DNA of 64,000 bases from Caulobacter vibrioides (lineage in GTDB: Bacteria; Pseudomonadota; Alphaproteobacteria; Caulobacterales; Caulobacteraceae), in assembly GCA_001449105.1 (NCBI GenBank), contig LNIY01000117.1, positions 1 through 64,000 of the forward strand, written 5' to 3'. Both the position numbers and the translations under genes were made by a program. The notes below the pieces were generated by a model. That model saw nothing but the letters and a program-made list of their open reading frames with translations. It ran no database searches and was not told where the DNA came from. Below are positions 7,253-16,106 of the stretch, one piece after another; position 1 is the stretch's first letter; every line of letters starts with the position of its first letter.

Positions 7253-8451
7253 GGACGGGTGACGCGCGGGAAGCGGCCCAGGCGCAGCGTGCCGGTCAGC
7301 AGCCTTACGCCCACCTGCCGAAACCCCGGAAGCCGCGAGGTCGGGGTGAAGGCGAAGGTGCGTACCCATGGCCAGAACCAGCCGCGCGACTGGAACAGCG
7401 GCGTCAGCGCCTTGGAGGCCAGCTGGTATAGGCCGGTATGCCGCCGGCGGTCGGCCTGCCAGCCCTTCAGCGAGGCGGGGGAGGGCGCGGTCTCCAGCCG
7501 GTCGGCCAGCTCGACGGCGTCGACGAGGGCCAGGTTGGCGCCCTGGCCCAGCTGCGGGCTCGTGCCGTGGGCGGCGTCGCCGATCAGGGCGCAGGCCCCG
7601 ACGTCCCAGCTGCCTGCCGACACGTCGCGATAGATCGCCCGCGAAAAGCCGCTCCAGTCGGCGTGGCCGGCGAAGGCCTCGGCGAGCTGCGGCCACAGCG
7701 GGGCCAGCCGCCGGTCGCGCCAGGCGGCGAAATCGCCGGCCAGGAAGTCGTCCATGCCGGCGACCGGGACCGACCAGAACACCGCCGTGCAGTTCTTCTC
7801 GCCGTCGGGGCCCAGGCCCACCGGCAGGGCGCCGCACATCACCTCGGCCCGGTGATAGACCTGCCGCAGGGCGCCGGCGAAGCGGCCGTGGGGATCGGCG
7901 ATGTTGGTCCACACCGCGCCCCACGGATAGACCGGGGCGCGGGCCCGGGGCCTCAGGGCCGTCCGCAGGGCCGAGGCCGAGCCGTCGGCGACCAGCACGA
8001 TGTCGAAGGGGCCGAACGTCCGGCCGGTCTCGTCGTGCAGCACCGGGCGGGCGGTGTCTTCCAGCCGTGTGATCCGGGCGCCGGTGACGATCTCGACGCC
8101 TGCCGGGGCCAGGGGCGCATGCAGGGCGTCGAAAAGGGCGGCGCGGTGGATGCCGACGCCATGGGCCCCGGGCCGCCAGTCGCCGTAGTCCAGCGCCATC
8201 ACCCGGCGGCCATGGCTGTCGTGGCCGATCAGTTCCTGGACGGGGGCGCCGGCGGCGCGGACGGCGTCTTCCAGCCGAAGGGCGCGCAGGGCCGCCAGGC
8301 CGGTGGGCTGGAGCAGCAGGCCCGAACCGACCGGCCGGGGTTGCTCGAACGCCTCCAGCAGGGTCACGGCGTTGCCGCGCCGGGCCAGGGCCAGAGCGGC
8401 GGCCATGCCGCCGACGCCGCAGCCGACGATGCCGATCTTCAGGGTGGTCAT
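7249..8451 (-). CDS. FAD-dependent monooxygenase
   Basis: At 400 residues this is a class A flavoprotein hydroxylase: the N-terminal Rossmann dinucleotide motif GCGVGGMAAALAL (residues 10-22), Glu at the end of the second strand (LLEAFEQP), and the distal FAD-binding GD motif ALIGDAAHGTSPQLGQGANLA. The substrate cannot be told from sequence; relatives hydroxylate aromatic rings or act in ubiquinone biosynthesis. It is translationally coupled to vsr downstream (4-bp overlap), which is an odd pairing and probably only transcriptional convenience. A family A repeat lies upstream. Confidence 0.85.
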   Translation of the reverse strand: MTTLKIGIVGCGVGGMAAALALARRGNAVTLLEAFEQPRPVGSGLLLQPTGLAALRALRLEDAVRAAGAPVQELIGHDSHGRRVMALDYGDWRPGAHGVGIHRAALFDALHAPLAPAGVEIVTGARITRLEDTARPVLHDETGRTFGPFDIVLVADGSASALRTALRPRARAPVYPWGAVWTNIADPHGRFAGALRQVYHRAEVMCGALPVGLGPDGEKNCTAVFWSVPVAGMDDFLAGDFAAWRDRRLAPLWPQLAEAFAGHADWSGFSRAIYRDVSAGSWDVGACALIGDAAHGTSPQLGQGANLALVDAVELADRLETAPSPASLKGWQADRRRHTGLYQLASKALTPLFQSRGWFWPWVRTFAFTPTSRLPGFRQVGVRLLTGTLRLGRFPRVTRP

Positions 8452-8512
8452 TGGATAGAGGTGTTCACTCGCGCGCTCGACGATGCGGTCGCCATGCCGT
8501 GCCCCCCTCGTA

Positions 8513-8616
8513 CGTCATCCCGGAAAGCGCGTAGCGCTTATCCGGGACCCAGGGGCGGGCGGCTGTGCGGTCGCCCCTGGGTCCCGGCTCTCCGCTTCGC
8601 TCCGGCCGGGATGACG
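8513..8616. repeat. family A intergenic palindromic element (copy 1)
   Basis: The unit is bounded by CGTCATCCCGG and its reverse complement CCGGGATGACG, with inner inverted GGGACCCAGGGGC / GCCCCTGGGTCCC. It lies between the divergent-free space of the monooxygenase 5' end and the cysK 3' end. Near copies are at 11362, 13610 and 38606. Confidence 0.85.
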
Positions 8617-8642
8617 GCCGGAGGGGCGGTTTGAGTGAGCCC

Positions 8643-9629
8643 CTACAGGCCCTCGAACAGCGCCGTCGACAGGTAGCGCTCGGCGAAGCTGGGGATGATC
8701 GCCACGATCAGCTTGCCGGCGTACTCGTCGCGCAGGGCCAGGTCGAAGGCGGCGGTCAGGGCCGCGCCCGAGCTGATGCCGACGGTCAGGCCTTCGGTCG
8801 AGGCGGCCTTGCGGGCCATGGCGAAGGCGTCGTCGTTGCTGACCTGGACGATGTCGTCGATGACGCCGCGGTCGAGGATGCCCGGCACGAAGCCCGCGCC
8901 GATGCCCTGGATCTTGTGTGGACCCGGCTGGCCGCCCGACAGCACGGCGCTGGCTTCCGGCTCGACGGCCACCATCTTCAGACCCGGCTTGCGGGCCTTG
9001 AGCACCTGGCCGATGCCGGTGATCGTGCCGCCGGTGCCGACGCCCGAGACCACGGCGTCCACGGCGCCGGCCGTGTCGTTCCAGATCTCCTCGGCGGTCG
9101 AGACGCGGTGGATCAGCGGGTTGGCGGTGTTCTCGAACTGCTGGGGCATCACCGCGCCGGGGGTGGCGTCGACGATTTCCTGGGCGCGAGCCACGGCGCC
9201 GCGCATGCCCTTCTCGGCCGGGGTCAGCTCCAGCTTGGCGCCGAGCAGCAGCAGCATCTTGCGGCGCTCGATCGACATGCTCTCGGGCATGACCAGGGTC
9301 AGCTTATAGCCCTTGGCGGCGGCCACGAAGGCCAGGGCGATGCCGGTGTTGCCGCTGGTCGGCTCGACGATCGAACCGCCGGGCTTCAACAGGCCCTTGG
9401 CCTCGAGGTACTCGATCATCGCCACGCCGATGCGGTCCTTGACCGACGACAGCGGGTTGAAGAACTCGAGCTTGGCCACGACCTCGCCCTTGGGCTTCAG
9501 CTCGGCCGACAGGCGCGGCAGGCGGATCAGCGGGGTGTCGCCGATGGTGTCGATGATGGAGTCGTAGATCTTGCCCCGGCCGGCGCGCTTGAAGCGAGCG
9601 GCGTCGTACAGGCTGGAAGCGTCGTCCAT
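8643..9629 (-). CDS. cysK: cysteine synthase A (O-acetylserine sulfhydrylase)
   Basis: The 328-residue PLP enzyme makes L-cysteine from O-acetylserine and sulfide. The PLP lysine is Lys64 in [11 protein letters not shown]; the substrate-binding loop [11 protein letters not shown] and the glycine-rich phosphate-binding [10 protein letters not shown] are present. Length and motifs match CysK-type enzymes. An N-terminal extension of about 15 residues precedes the conserved start. It is preceded by the C5-methyltransferase in the same direction (78-bp gap). Two sulfate-binding proteins encoded at 24-26 kb supply the same pathway. Confidence 0.93.
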   Translation of the reverse strand: MDDASSLYDAARFKRAGRGKIYDSIIDTIGDTPLIRLPRLSAELKPKGEVVAKLEFFNPLSSVKDRIGVAMIEYLEAKGLLKPGGSIVEPTSGNTGIALAFVAAAKGYKLTLVMPESMSIERRKMLLLLGAKLELTPAEKGMRGAVARAQEIVDATPGAVMPQQFENTANPLIHRVSTAEEIWNDTAGAVDAVVSGVGTGGTITGIGQVLKARKPGLKMVAVEPEASAVLSGGQPGPHKIQGIGAGFVPGILDRGVIDDIVQVSNDDAFAMARKAASTEGLTVGISSGAALTAAFDLALRDEYAGKLIVAIIPSFAERYLSTALFEGL

Positions 9630-9707
9630 GGTGATCTCTCGGAGCGTTTGAATTTCGACCCTTGGGTGATCTCCACCTTAGGCCGTGGGGATTGGCCTGT
9701 CAGCGAC

Positions 9708-10835
9708 CTATTCGGCCGCCAGGGCCGCAGTTTTCCTGGCAGCGAGCGGAGTCAGAAGGTGCTCGGCCAGCCAGCGCACCGCCGGGGCGGCGACGCCGTC
9801 GCCGATCACGTGCAGGCCGGCCGTGGCGCTCCTGGGCAGCGCGTAGCTGTCGGGCAGGCCCATCAGCCGGGCGCCCTCGCGCGGGCTGACCAGGCGCGAG
9901 CGGACGGTTCCTCGATCGACGACCAGCAGGGTCTGGCGCGAGGAGCCGCCGCGCGGCGTGCGCAGGCAGCCCGCCAGGCCGTCGAAGCGCACTTCGGCGC
10001 GTTGTTCGCCGCCGCGCATGCGCCGGAACACGCCGCCGACGGCGCGCTCGCCCGAGGCGATCCGGGCGTCCACCGAGGCGCGGTGGGCCGGGGCCATCAG
10101 CTCCAGCAGCGCGGCGGTGGCTTCGTCGCTGCGCCATTCGACGGCGTCGTCGGGCTCCAGCACGGTGGAGAGATCGGTGTTGCGGGCCGGCGGGGTGGGC
10201 AGGGTCCACCACAGCCAGCGATCCTTCAGCGCCTGCGGCAGGCGGGCGGCGGCCTCGCGCACGGCGCGGCTGTGGAACGGTCCCTGGCCCGTGAGGCCGC
10301 TGGTGTCGGCGCGGGTGGCGACGACGAAGACGCGCGGCCGCGACTGGGGCGTGAAGTTCGCCGCGTCGATCTCCAGCGCCCCGAAATGATAGCCCTGGTC
10401 GGCCAGGGCCTGGCACAGGGCCGTGAAGTCCTCGCCCCGGTGCGAGGTCAGAAGGCCGACCACGTTCTCGATGACGATGGTGGTCGGGGCGCGGCCCTCG
10501 TCCTCCAGCGCCTCGATCAGCCGCCAGAAGCCGAAGAAGGCCGACGAGCGTCCGCCGTGCAGGCCCGCCCGCGCCCCGGCCAGGCTGAAGTCCTGGCAGG
10601 GGCTCGAGGCCCAGGCCAGGTCCGCCTGCCCGGGCAGGTCGGCCGCCTCCAGCTTGAAGACGTCGCCGGTGTGCAGGTGCTCGTCCGCGTCGGCGAAGTT
10701 GGCGCGGTAGGCCGCTGCCTTCACCGGGTCGAAATCGTTGGCGAAGGCGCAGGTCCAGCCTTCGCCGAGGCCGATGCGGGCCATGCCGCCGCCGGCGAAG
10801 AATTCATAGAAGACGGGGCGAGCGTTGTGATTCAT
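9708..10835 (-). CDS. DNA (cytosine-5-)-methyltransferase
   Basis: From the ATG at 10835 the enzyme has 375 residues. Motif I is FYEFFAGGGMARIGLGEGW, the catalytic motif IV is SSPCQDFSLAG (nucleophilic Cys), motif VI is IENVVGLL, motif VIII QSRPRVFVVA, and motifs IX-X lie near RLVSPREGARLMGLPDSY and GDGVAAPAVRWLAEHL. It transfers methyl from S-adenosylmethionine to cytosine. No restriction enzyme is adjacent, so it looks like a solitary methylase; the Vsr gene 2.5 kb downstream is a plausible functional partner. The recognition sequence cannot be read from the protein. Confidence 0.93.
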   Translation of the reverse strand: MNHNARPVFYEFFAGGGMARIGLGEGWTCAFANDFDPVKAAAYRANFADADEHLHTGDVFKLEAADLPGQADLAWASSPCQDFSLAGARAGLHGGRSSAFFGFWRLIEALEDEGRAPTTIVIENVVGLLTSHRGEDFTALCQALADQGYHFGALEIDAANFTPQSRPRVFVVATRADTSGLTGQGPFHSRAVREAAARLPQALKDRWLWWTLPTPPARNTDLSTVLEPDDAVEWRSDEATAALLELMAPAHRASVDARIASGERAVGGVFRRMRGGEQRAEVRFDGLAGCLRTPRGGSSRQTLLVVDRGTVRSRLVSPREGARLMGLPDSYALPRSATAGLHVIGDGVAAPAVRWLAEHLLTPLAARKTAALAAE

Positions 10836-10883
10836 CGTACCCCCGAGCTTAACGTGAGCCGCCGCTTCGAGGATAGCGCCCGC

Positions 10884-11348
10884 ATGATCCGATCCATCGT
10901 CGTCGTCGCCTGCGTGCTTCTGGCCGGATGCGGCGACGGCCCGCTGGGCGCGGCCGAGGGCGCGACGTCGGCGCCGGCCGACGCGCCGGCCGGCGTGACG
11001 ACCGGTCCCGACTACGCCGGCGACTTCGACCTGGTGGGAACCGAGCCGTTCTGGGCCGGCAAGGTGCGCGAGGGCGCCCTGACCCTGGATCGCATGGAGG
11101 GCGGGGCCGTCAGCCTGCCCAATCCCGGCGCGCGCATCGACGGCGAGCAGGGCGTCTGGGACGCCGAGCAGCCGGGCGAGGCGGGCGTCGAGGGCCATCG
11201 GCTGGTCTTCCGCCTGACGCCGCAGCCGTGCTCGGACGGCATGTCCGACCGCGTGTTCAGCCACGCGGCCGAGGTCTGGCTGGACGGCGCGACGTTCAAG
11301 GGCTGCGCGGCGCGGACCGAGGACCTGGCCAAGCAGGGGCGGCCTTAG
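10884..11348 (+). CDS. lipoprotein of the COG3650 type
   Basis: The 154-residue product begins with a lipoprotein signal peptide (MIRSIVVVACVLLAGC, lipidated Cys16). After a low-complexity Ala/Pro/Gly linker, the domain starts with LVGTEPFWAGKV and includes QPCSDGMSDRVFSHAAEVW and a final GCA, the conserved pattern of COG3650 proteins found alone or fused to META/HslJ domains. The two cysteines in the domain may form a disulfide. Role unknown. It is divergent from the methyltransferase, 48 bp apart. Confidence 0.8.
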   Translation: MIRSIVVVACVLLAGCGDGPLGAAEGATSAPADAPAGVTTGPDYAGDFDLVGTEPFWAGKVREGALTLDRMEGGAVSLPNPGARIDGEQGVWDAEQPGEAGVEGHRLVFRLTPQPCSDGMSDRVFSHAAEVWLDGATFKGCAARTEDLAKQGRP

Positions 11349-11361
11349 GGGCGCCCACGCG

Positions 11362-11510
11362 CGTCATCCCGAGCGAAGGGCCGCGAAGCGGTCCGCAGAC
11401 CCGGGACCCAGGGGGACTGGGCTCTGACGTGGGTTCCGAACAGACTGTAGCCGGCGCAGTGCGTCGGCCCCTGGGTCCCGGCTCTGCGCTTCGCTCCGGC
11501 CGGGATGACG
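11362..11510. repeat. family A intergenic palindromic element (copy 2)
   Basis: Bounded by CGTCATCCCGAGCG on the left and CCGGGATGACG on the right, with inner GGGACCCAGGGG / CCCCTGGGTCCC. The centre is longer than in other copies, by about 45 bp. It follows directly on the lipoprotein gene. Confidence 0.82.
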
Positions 11511-11571
11511 ACGTAAGGCGGTTCGCCTGTAGGCGGCCTTCGCCGCGCTTGATGTCGCCGGCGGCCGGCTC

Positions 11572-11709
11572 TCAGCCGCCCTTGATGTCGATGGTTTCGA
11601 TCTGCGACTGGGTCGCCTCGGCCTTGTGGCTGCGGCCGGGGATCGGCAGCAACAGGCCGACGGCGATGGCCGCGACGATGGCGAGAGCGATGAGGGCCTT
11701 GGCCGCCAT
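11572..11709 (-). CDS. 45-residue single-span membrane microprotein
   Basis: Translation gives 45 residues: a lysine at position 4, a hydrophobic helix at about 5-22 (ALIALAIVAAIAVGLLLPIP), then a short polar tail ending in IDIKGG. It would be a single-pass inner-membrane protein or an uncleaved signal anchor. I do not recognise a family. Codon use is normal for this genome (GC-rich third positions), which supports it being a real gene. A family A repeat lies downstream. Confidence 0.55.
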   Translation of the reverse strand: MAAKALIALAIVAAIAVGLLLPIPGRSHKAEATQSQIETIDIKGG

Positions 11710-11871
11710 GGCGTGTTTCTGGTCCGTTTCGGGTCTGTAAATTCAGCGCCCGTGCCCGACATATGGTTCCGCCTGCGGAGCTTGCAAGGGTGCGGATGAA
11801 CGGGGTTCTGCGATCCTGGCATCTGGGAGAAGGTGAGAGGGGGCGGCCTATGGATAACTTCGCGCCGCCCT

Positions 11872-12351
11872 CTACCGCTTGCGTCCGCTTTCGGTCTCGT
11901 ACGGTGTCCCGTCGCGATGCCTGTAGATTTCCTCGCCCGGGCGGATCATCAGGTCGAGGTCCGGATAGTCGCAGCCGTCTTCTTCCGGCCGCCGTGAGCC
12001 CATTTCCAGCAGCACGGCCACGGCGGCCGAACGGTTCTGGATCTGGTGGCCGTTGGGCACGCCGGCCTTGAAGCCGGCGCAGTCGCCGGCCCTCAGGGTC
12101 GTCTCGCCCCCATCTTCGACCAGCACCACCTCGCCCTCGACCACCCAGACGAACTCGTCTTCCGCCGTGTGCCAGTGGCGCTGGCTGGACCAGGTTCCCG
12201 GCTCCAGCCGCATCAGGTTGACCCCGAACTGGATCAGGCCGACGGCGTCGCCCAGCTTCCAGCGCTTGCGGGCTCTGCACGGCTGGTCGAAGGGCGCGGG
12301 ATAGGCCGTGCCGTGACGTGTGGGCGCCTGGTCGATGTCGATCTTGGGCAT
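11872..12351 (-). CDS. cupin-domain protein
   Basis: The 159-residue protein has one cupin barrel (about residues 35-125). Metal ligands are visible in motif 1, [19 protein letters not shown] (two His and a Glu), and in motif 2 near [14 protein letters not shown]. Such small cupins are often sugar isomerases, dioxygenases or simple binding proteins, and the substrate cannot be named. The ATG at 12351 fits the family start. It is divergent from dapE (76 bp apart), so the two share a promoter region. Confidence 0.82.
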   Translation of the reverse strand: MPKIDIDQAPTRHGTAYPAPFDQPCRARKRWKLGDAVGLIQFGVNLMRLEPGTWSSQRHWHTAEDEFVWVVEGEVVLVEDGGETTLRAGDCAGFKAGVPNGHQIQNRSAAVAVLLEMGSRRPEEDGCDYPDLDLMIRPGEEIYRHRDGTPYETESGRKR

Positions 12352-12427
12352 GGTCGGCCTTGCCAGAATCCAGGGAAGTATCGTGCGTGGTTTGCGTCCC
12401 GGGAAAGGGAAGCCTAAAGCCTGCACC

Positions 12428-13591
12428 ATGACCAGCCCCGCGCCCGTTTCCGTCAGCATCGACCCCGTCGAGCTCGCCCAGGCCCTGATCCGCCGCCCGT
12501 CCGTCACCCCCGCCGACGAGGGCGCGATGGACGTGCTGCAGCGACAGCTGGAAGGCCTGGGCTTTTCCTGCCGGCGGATGAGGTTCGGCGAGATCGAGAA
12601 CCTCTACGCCAAGCGCGGGACGGCGCGGCCCAACCTCTGCTTCGCCGGCCACACCGACGTGGTGCCGGTGGGCGACGACGCGGCCTGGACGGCGGGACCC
12701 TTCGAGGCCGAGATCAAGGACGGCGTGCTCTACGGCCGCGGCGCGGTCGACATGAAGTCGGCCATCGCCGCCTTCGTCTCGGCCGTCGCCCACACCGAGG
12801 AGGTCCCCGGCTCGATCAGCTTCCTGATCACCGGCGACGAAGAGGGCGTGGCCGAGGACGGCACGGTCAAGGTCGTCGAGGCCCTGGCCGCCGAGGGCGA
12901 GATCATCGACCACTGCATCGTCGGCGAGCCCACCAGCGCCAACCTGCTGGGCGACATGGTCAAGATCGGCCGGCGCGGCAGCATCAACGCCTGGATCGCC
13001 GTCGACGGCCGCCAGGGCCACGTGGCCTATCCGCACCGCGCGGCCAATCCGATCCCGGTGATGATCGACATCCTCTCGCGCCTGCAGAGCCGGGTGCTGG
13101 ACGAGGGCTACACCGGCTTTCAGCCGTCGAACCTGGAGATCACCACGGTCGATGTCGGCAACCCGGCCACCAACGTCATTCCGGCTTCGGCGAAGGCCCG
13201 CATCAACATCCGCTTCAACCCGGCCCACAAGGGCAAGGATCTGGCCGCCTGGATCGAGCAGGAGTGCCGCGAGGCCGCCGAGGGCTTCTCGGGCCGTGTC
13301 GAGGCCCTGTGCAAGATCAGCGGCGAGGCGTTCCTGACCGAGCCGGGCGCCTTCACCGACGTCATCGTCGGCGCCGTGGGCGACGCCACCGGCCGCGTGC
13401 CGGAACTGTCGACCACCGGCGGCACCAGCGACGCCCGCTTCATCCGCGCCCTGTGCCCGGTGGTGGAGTTCGGCCTTGTCGGCTCGACCATGCACCAGGT
13501 CGACGAACGCGTGCCCGTGGAAGAGGTCCGCCAGCTGGCCGGCGCCTACACCGCCCTGATCCGGCGCTATTTCGAGGCGTTTTCGGGGTAA
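12428..13591 (+). CDS. dapE: succinyl-diaminopimelate desuccinylase
   Basis: The 387-residue M20 metallopeptidase-type enzyme removes succinate from N-succinyl-LL-2,6-diaminopimelate in lysine and peptidoglycan precursor synthesis. Metal ligands and catalytic residues appear as [21 protein letters not shown] and the [12 protein letters not shown] segment; the dimerisation domain follows (about 180-290), and TMHQVDERV near the C terminus holds the last His. dapD, an earlier step, is at 19296-20141. The start at 12428 is the only one that begins at the family N terminus. Confidence 0.95.
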   Translation: MTSPAPVSVSIDPVELAQALIRRPSVTPADEGAMDVLQRQLEGLGFSCRRMRFGEIENLYAKRGTARPNLCFAGHTDVVPVGDDAAWTAGPFEAEIKDGVLYGRGAVDMKSAIAAFVSAVAHTEEVPGSISFLITGDEEGVAEDGTVKVVEALAAEGEIIDHCIVGEPTSANLLGDMVKIGRRGSINAWIAVDGRQGHVAYPHRAANPIPVMIDILSRLQSRVLDEGYTGFQPSNLEITTVDVGNPATNVIPASAKARINIRFNPAHKGKDLAAWIEQECREAAEGFSGRVEALCKISGEAFLTEPGAFTDVIVGAVGDATGRVPELSTTGGTSDARFIRALCPVVEFGLVGSTMHQVDERVPVEEVRQLAGAYTALIRRYFEAFSG

Positions 13592-13609
13592 GGATCACGC
13601 CCAAACAGC

Positions 13610-13712
13610 CGTCATCCCGGAAAGCCCGCAGGGCTTATCCGGGGCCCAGGGCCAAGCGCAGTGCGGCCGCTCCTGGGTCCCGGCTCTCCGCTACGCTGCG
13701 GCCGGGATGACG
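13610..13712. repeat. family A intergenic palindromic element (copy 3)
   Basis: CGTCATCCCGGAAAGC at the left and CCGGGATGACG at the right bound an element closely matching the copy at 8513, with internal CTTATCCGG and CTGGGTCCCGGCTCTCCGC. It fills the gap between dapE and the glutaminase gene. Confidence 0.85.
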
Positions 13713-13748
13713 AACCAGAGGGGAAGCGGAGGGGAGGACGTCGAGGCC

Positions 13749-14669
13749 ATGAACGAGCTCTCCATCGATGATGTGCTCGCCGAGGTCGCTGTGCTGGTGA
13801 AGCCGCACTTCGGCAAGGGCCGCGTGCCCGACTACATCCCCCAGCTGGCCGGCGTGCCCGGGACGAAGTTCGGCATGGCCGTGCGCACGGTCGATGGCGG
13901 CGAGCACGTGATCGGCGACGCCGACGAGGGCTTTTCGGTCCAGAGCATCACCAAGGTGCTGAGCCTGGGCCTGGCCCTGAACCGGGTCGGCGACGAGGTC
14001 TGGACGCGGGTCGGCAAGGAGCCCTCGGGCACGCCGTTCAACCACCTGTCGCTGCTGGAGGCCGAGGGCGGCTTTCCGCGCAATCCCTTCATCAACGCCG
14101 GCGCCCTGGCGGTGACCGACATCCTGCTCGACAAGGTCAAGGACCCGGCCGCCCTGGTGCGCGGCTTCGCCGGTTTCCTGGCCGACGACCCGGTGGAGAT
14201 CGACGAGGCGGTAGCCGCCTCCGAGCTCGACAACGCCTGGCAGAACCGCGCCATCGCCAACCTGATGCGCGGCAAGGGCACGGTGCGCCACGATCCCGAG
14301 GCCGTGGTCGCCGCCTATTGTCGCCAGTGCGCCCTGAGCATGAGCTGCCGCCAGCTGGCCCGGACCTTCCTGCCGCTGGCGGCCGGCGGCTTCTCGCCGG
14401 TGGTGCAGGAGACCGTCTTCCCCGAGCGCCTGACCCGCCGCCTCAACGCCCTGCTGCTGACCTGCGGCATCTATGACAGCGTCGGCAGCTTCGCCTACCG
14501 CGTCGGCCTGCCGGCCAAGAGCGGCGTCGGCGGCGGGATCGTCGCGGTCGTGCCGGGCAAGGCGACGGTCGCCGTCTGGTCGCCCGAACTCGACCGCTTC
14601 GGCACCTCGGTGGTGGGGGCGTCGGCGCTGGAGGCGTTCGCCCAGCTGACCAACTGCTCGGTGCTGTAG
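13749..14669 (+). CDS. glsA: glutaminase
   Basis: The 306-residue enzyme hydrolyses glutamine to glutamate and ammonia. It belongs to the serine-dependent beta-lactamase-like glutaminase family: the S-x-x-K motif lies in SVQSITKVLSL, and NPFINAGALAV, the tyrosine in CGIYDSVGSFAYRVG and the KSGVGGGIVAVVP loop are all present. The start at 13749 is chosen because the upstream extension would run into the family A repeat. Length agrees with bacterial GlsA. Confidence 0.94.
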   Translation: MNELSIDDVLAEVAVLVKPHFGKGRVPDYIPQLAGVPGTKFGMAVRTVDGGEHVIGDADEGFSVQSITKVLSLGLALNRVGDEVWTRVGKEPSGTPFNHLSLLEAEGGFPRNPFINAGALAVTDILLDKVKDPAALVRGFAGFLADDPVEIDEAVAASELDNAWQNRAIANLMRGKGTVRHDPEAVVAAYCRQCALSMSCRQLARTFLPLAAGGFSPVVQETVFPERLTRRLNALLLTCGIYDSVGSFAYRVGLPAKSGVGGGIVAVVPGKATVAVWSPELDRFGTSVVGASALEAFAQLTNCSVL

Positions 14670-14680
14670 GGCGGCGAAGG

Positions 14681-14780
14681 CCCCCTCAGTCGCTCCGCGA
14701 CAGCTCCCCCAGAGTGGGAGCATCTGGCTCGGCATAGATCCTCCCACTCTGGGGGAGGTGGCCCAGAGGGCCGGAGGGGG
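14681..14780. repeat. family B intergenic palindromic element (copy 2)
   Basis: It reads CCCCCTCAGTCGC-type sequence, then GCTCCCCCAGAGTGGGAGC, and after a short centre CTCCCACTCTGGGGGAG followed by GGCCCAGAGGGCCGGAGGGGG. The arms can pair over the whole element. It separates the glutaminase gene from a small membrane protein gene. Confidence 0.78.
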
Positions 14781-14847
14781 TTCTGCGGCCTTTGACCCAG
14801 ATCAAGGCGCCTCTCGCCGCGCCGGCGCAATCTCCATCCGTTCCCCG

Positions 14848-14967
14848 ATGGAGCCCGCCATGCCGATCGCCCAGCTCGCCTATCTCGGTTTCGTCCTCGC
14901 CGCCTTCGGCGTGTTCATGCTGGCCCTGGGATCGGTCTGGATCGCCGAGCGCGCTTCGGACGACTGA
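14848..14967 (+). CDS. 39-residue single-span membrane protein
   Basis: The frame from ATG at 14848 encodes 39 residues (or 35 from a second ATG at 14860). A hydrophobic helix (LAYLGFVLAAFGVFMLALGSVWI) is followed by an acidic tail ending ERASDD. No family is recognised. A clear pair of stem-loops follows the stop codon, which supports a discrete transcript. The sense of the gene is not otherwise known. Confidence 0.5.
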   Translation: MEPAMPIAQLAYLGFVLAAFGVFMLALGSVWIAERASDD

Positions 14968-14977
14968 CCGTTTCGAG

Positions 14978-15039
14978 AGTCCCGGTTCCCTCCACCCACG
15001 GGACTTTCACCCCGGAGGCCGATGTCGGTCGGCCTCCGG
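14978..15039 (+). terminator. tandem stem-loops after the small membrane protein gene
   Basis: AGTCCCG (14978-14984) pairs with CGGGACT (14999-15005), followed by TTTC. Then CCGGAGGCCGA (15012-15022) pairs perfectly with TCGGCCTCCGG (15029-15039), followed by TTCCT. Together they look like an intrinsic terminator region, although the T tracts are weak. They also lie downstream of truA on the other strand and could be bidirectional. Confidence 0.5.
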
Positions 15040-15091
15040 TTCCTCGCGGCCTTCGCCGGATGTCGAGCCGGTGGAGGCCGCGGGCCCTCTC

Positions 15092-15835
15092 TCAGTCCTC
15101 GTAGCCCACGCCCACCAGGTAGAGCCCGTCGGCGGGCGCGACCGGCCCGCAGGCGCGGCGATCCTTCGCCTCCAGCGCCTTCCTGACGTCGCCAGGCTCC
15201 CAGCGGCCCGCGCCGACCTCGACCAGCGTGCCCGTCATCGAGCGCACCTGGCGGTGCAGGAACGACCGCGCCTCGAAGTCGAGGTGGATCTCCTCGCCCA
15301 CCCGCCGCACGCGGGCGACGTCGAGGGTCTTCATCGGGCTCTGGGCCTGGCAGTGCATGTCGCGGAAGGTGGTGAAGTCGTGCAGGCCGACCAGGGCCTG
15401 GGCCGCCGCATGCATGGCCTCGTGGTCGAGGTCCTTCTTCATGTGCCAGACCTTGCCCTTGTCGAGGGCCGGCGGAGCGCGGCGGTTGAGGATGCGGTAG
15501 AGGTAGCGCCGCTCGTTGGCCGAGAACCGCGCATGCCAGCCCTCCGGCGCGACGGCCGCGTCCAGGATCGACACCGCCTCGCGCGTCAGATGGGCGTTCA
15601 GGGCGTTCATCACCGTCTGGGCCGGCCAGTCGCGCTCGAGGTCGACATGCACCACCTGGCCCGTGGCGTGGACGCCGGTGTCGGTGCGGCCGGCCGCGGC
15701 GATGCGCAGTTCCTGGCCGCTGAAGGCCTTCACCGCCGCCTCGATCGCCCCCTGCACGCTGGGCAGGGTCGCCTGGGCCTGGAAGCCCGAATAGGGACGG
15801 CCGTCGTACTCGACGAGGAGGCGGTAGCGGGGCAT
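15092..15835 (-). CDS. truA: tRNA pseudouridine(38-40) synthase
   Basis: This 247-residue enzyme converts uridines 38-40 in the anticodon stem-loop to pseudouridine. The catalytic aspartate is Asp52 in [15 protein letters not shown]; the second half carries [17 protein letters not shown], also diagnostic. Length is normal. In related genomes it lies with fmt, as it nearly does here; a small gene on the opposite strand sits between them. Confidence 0.95.
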   Translation of the reverse strand: MPRYRLLVEYDGRPYSGFQAQATLPSVQGAIEAAVKAFSGQELRIAAAGRTDTGVHATGQVVHVDLERDWPAQTVMNALNAHLTREAVSILDAAVAPEGWHARFSANERRYLYRILNRRAPPALDKGKVWHMKKDLDHEAMHAAAQALVGLHDFTTFRDMHCQAQSPMKTLDVARVRRVGEEIHLDFEARSFLHRQVRSMTGTLVEVGAGRWEPGDVRKALEAKDRRACGPVAPADGLYLVGVGYED

Positions 15836-15869
15836 CTAAGGTTGTCTAGTCTCGAAAGAGGGGGAGCAG

Positions 15870-16106
15870 ATGGCGCTGATCACAAAGTTCGAACGTAAGC
15901 CGACTGTCGGTGGGAAGCTGCACAAGCCGCTACTCGGTCACTACAAGGTTTTCAGCCATGACGGCCAGAAGCCCATTCTCCAGATCGACACCTATGGCAC
16001 TACCGAGCGTAAGAAGAGCGGCCTAAGCCAGACCATCCAGCTAACTGAGGATAGCGCCAAGCAGCTTTGGGACATCCTGGGACGGGAATACGGCTTCAAG
16101 CCCTAG
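15870..16106 (+). CDS. 78-residue hypothetical protein
   Basis: The protein begins [19 protein letters not shown] and contains [18 protein letters not shown] and [15 protein letters not shown]. No membrane segment or signal is present. I do not recognise a function. Third-position GC is lower than in the flanking genes (for example runs of ACA, CTA, GTA, ACT), which suggests recent acquisition. It is inserted between truA and fmt and converges with fmt, the two stop codons sharing one CTAG. Confidence 0.65.
   Translation: MALITKFERKPTVGGKLHKPLLGHYKVFSHDGQKPILQIDTYGTTERKKSGLSQTIQLTEDSAKQLWDILGREYGFKP

Noticed and set aside
8565..10883. Upstream part of a 927-codon forward frame ending in the COG3650 lipoprotein
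   Set aside because: It is antisense to cysK and the methyltransferase. The lipoprotein signal peptide marks the true start at 10884.
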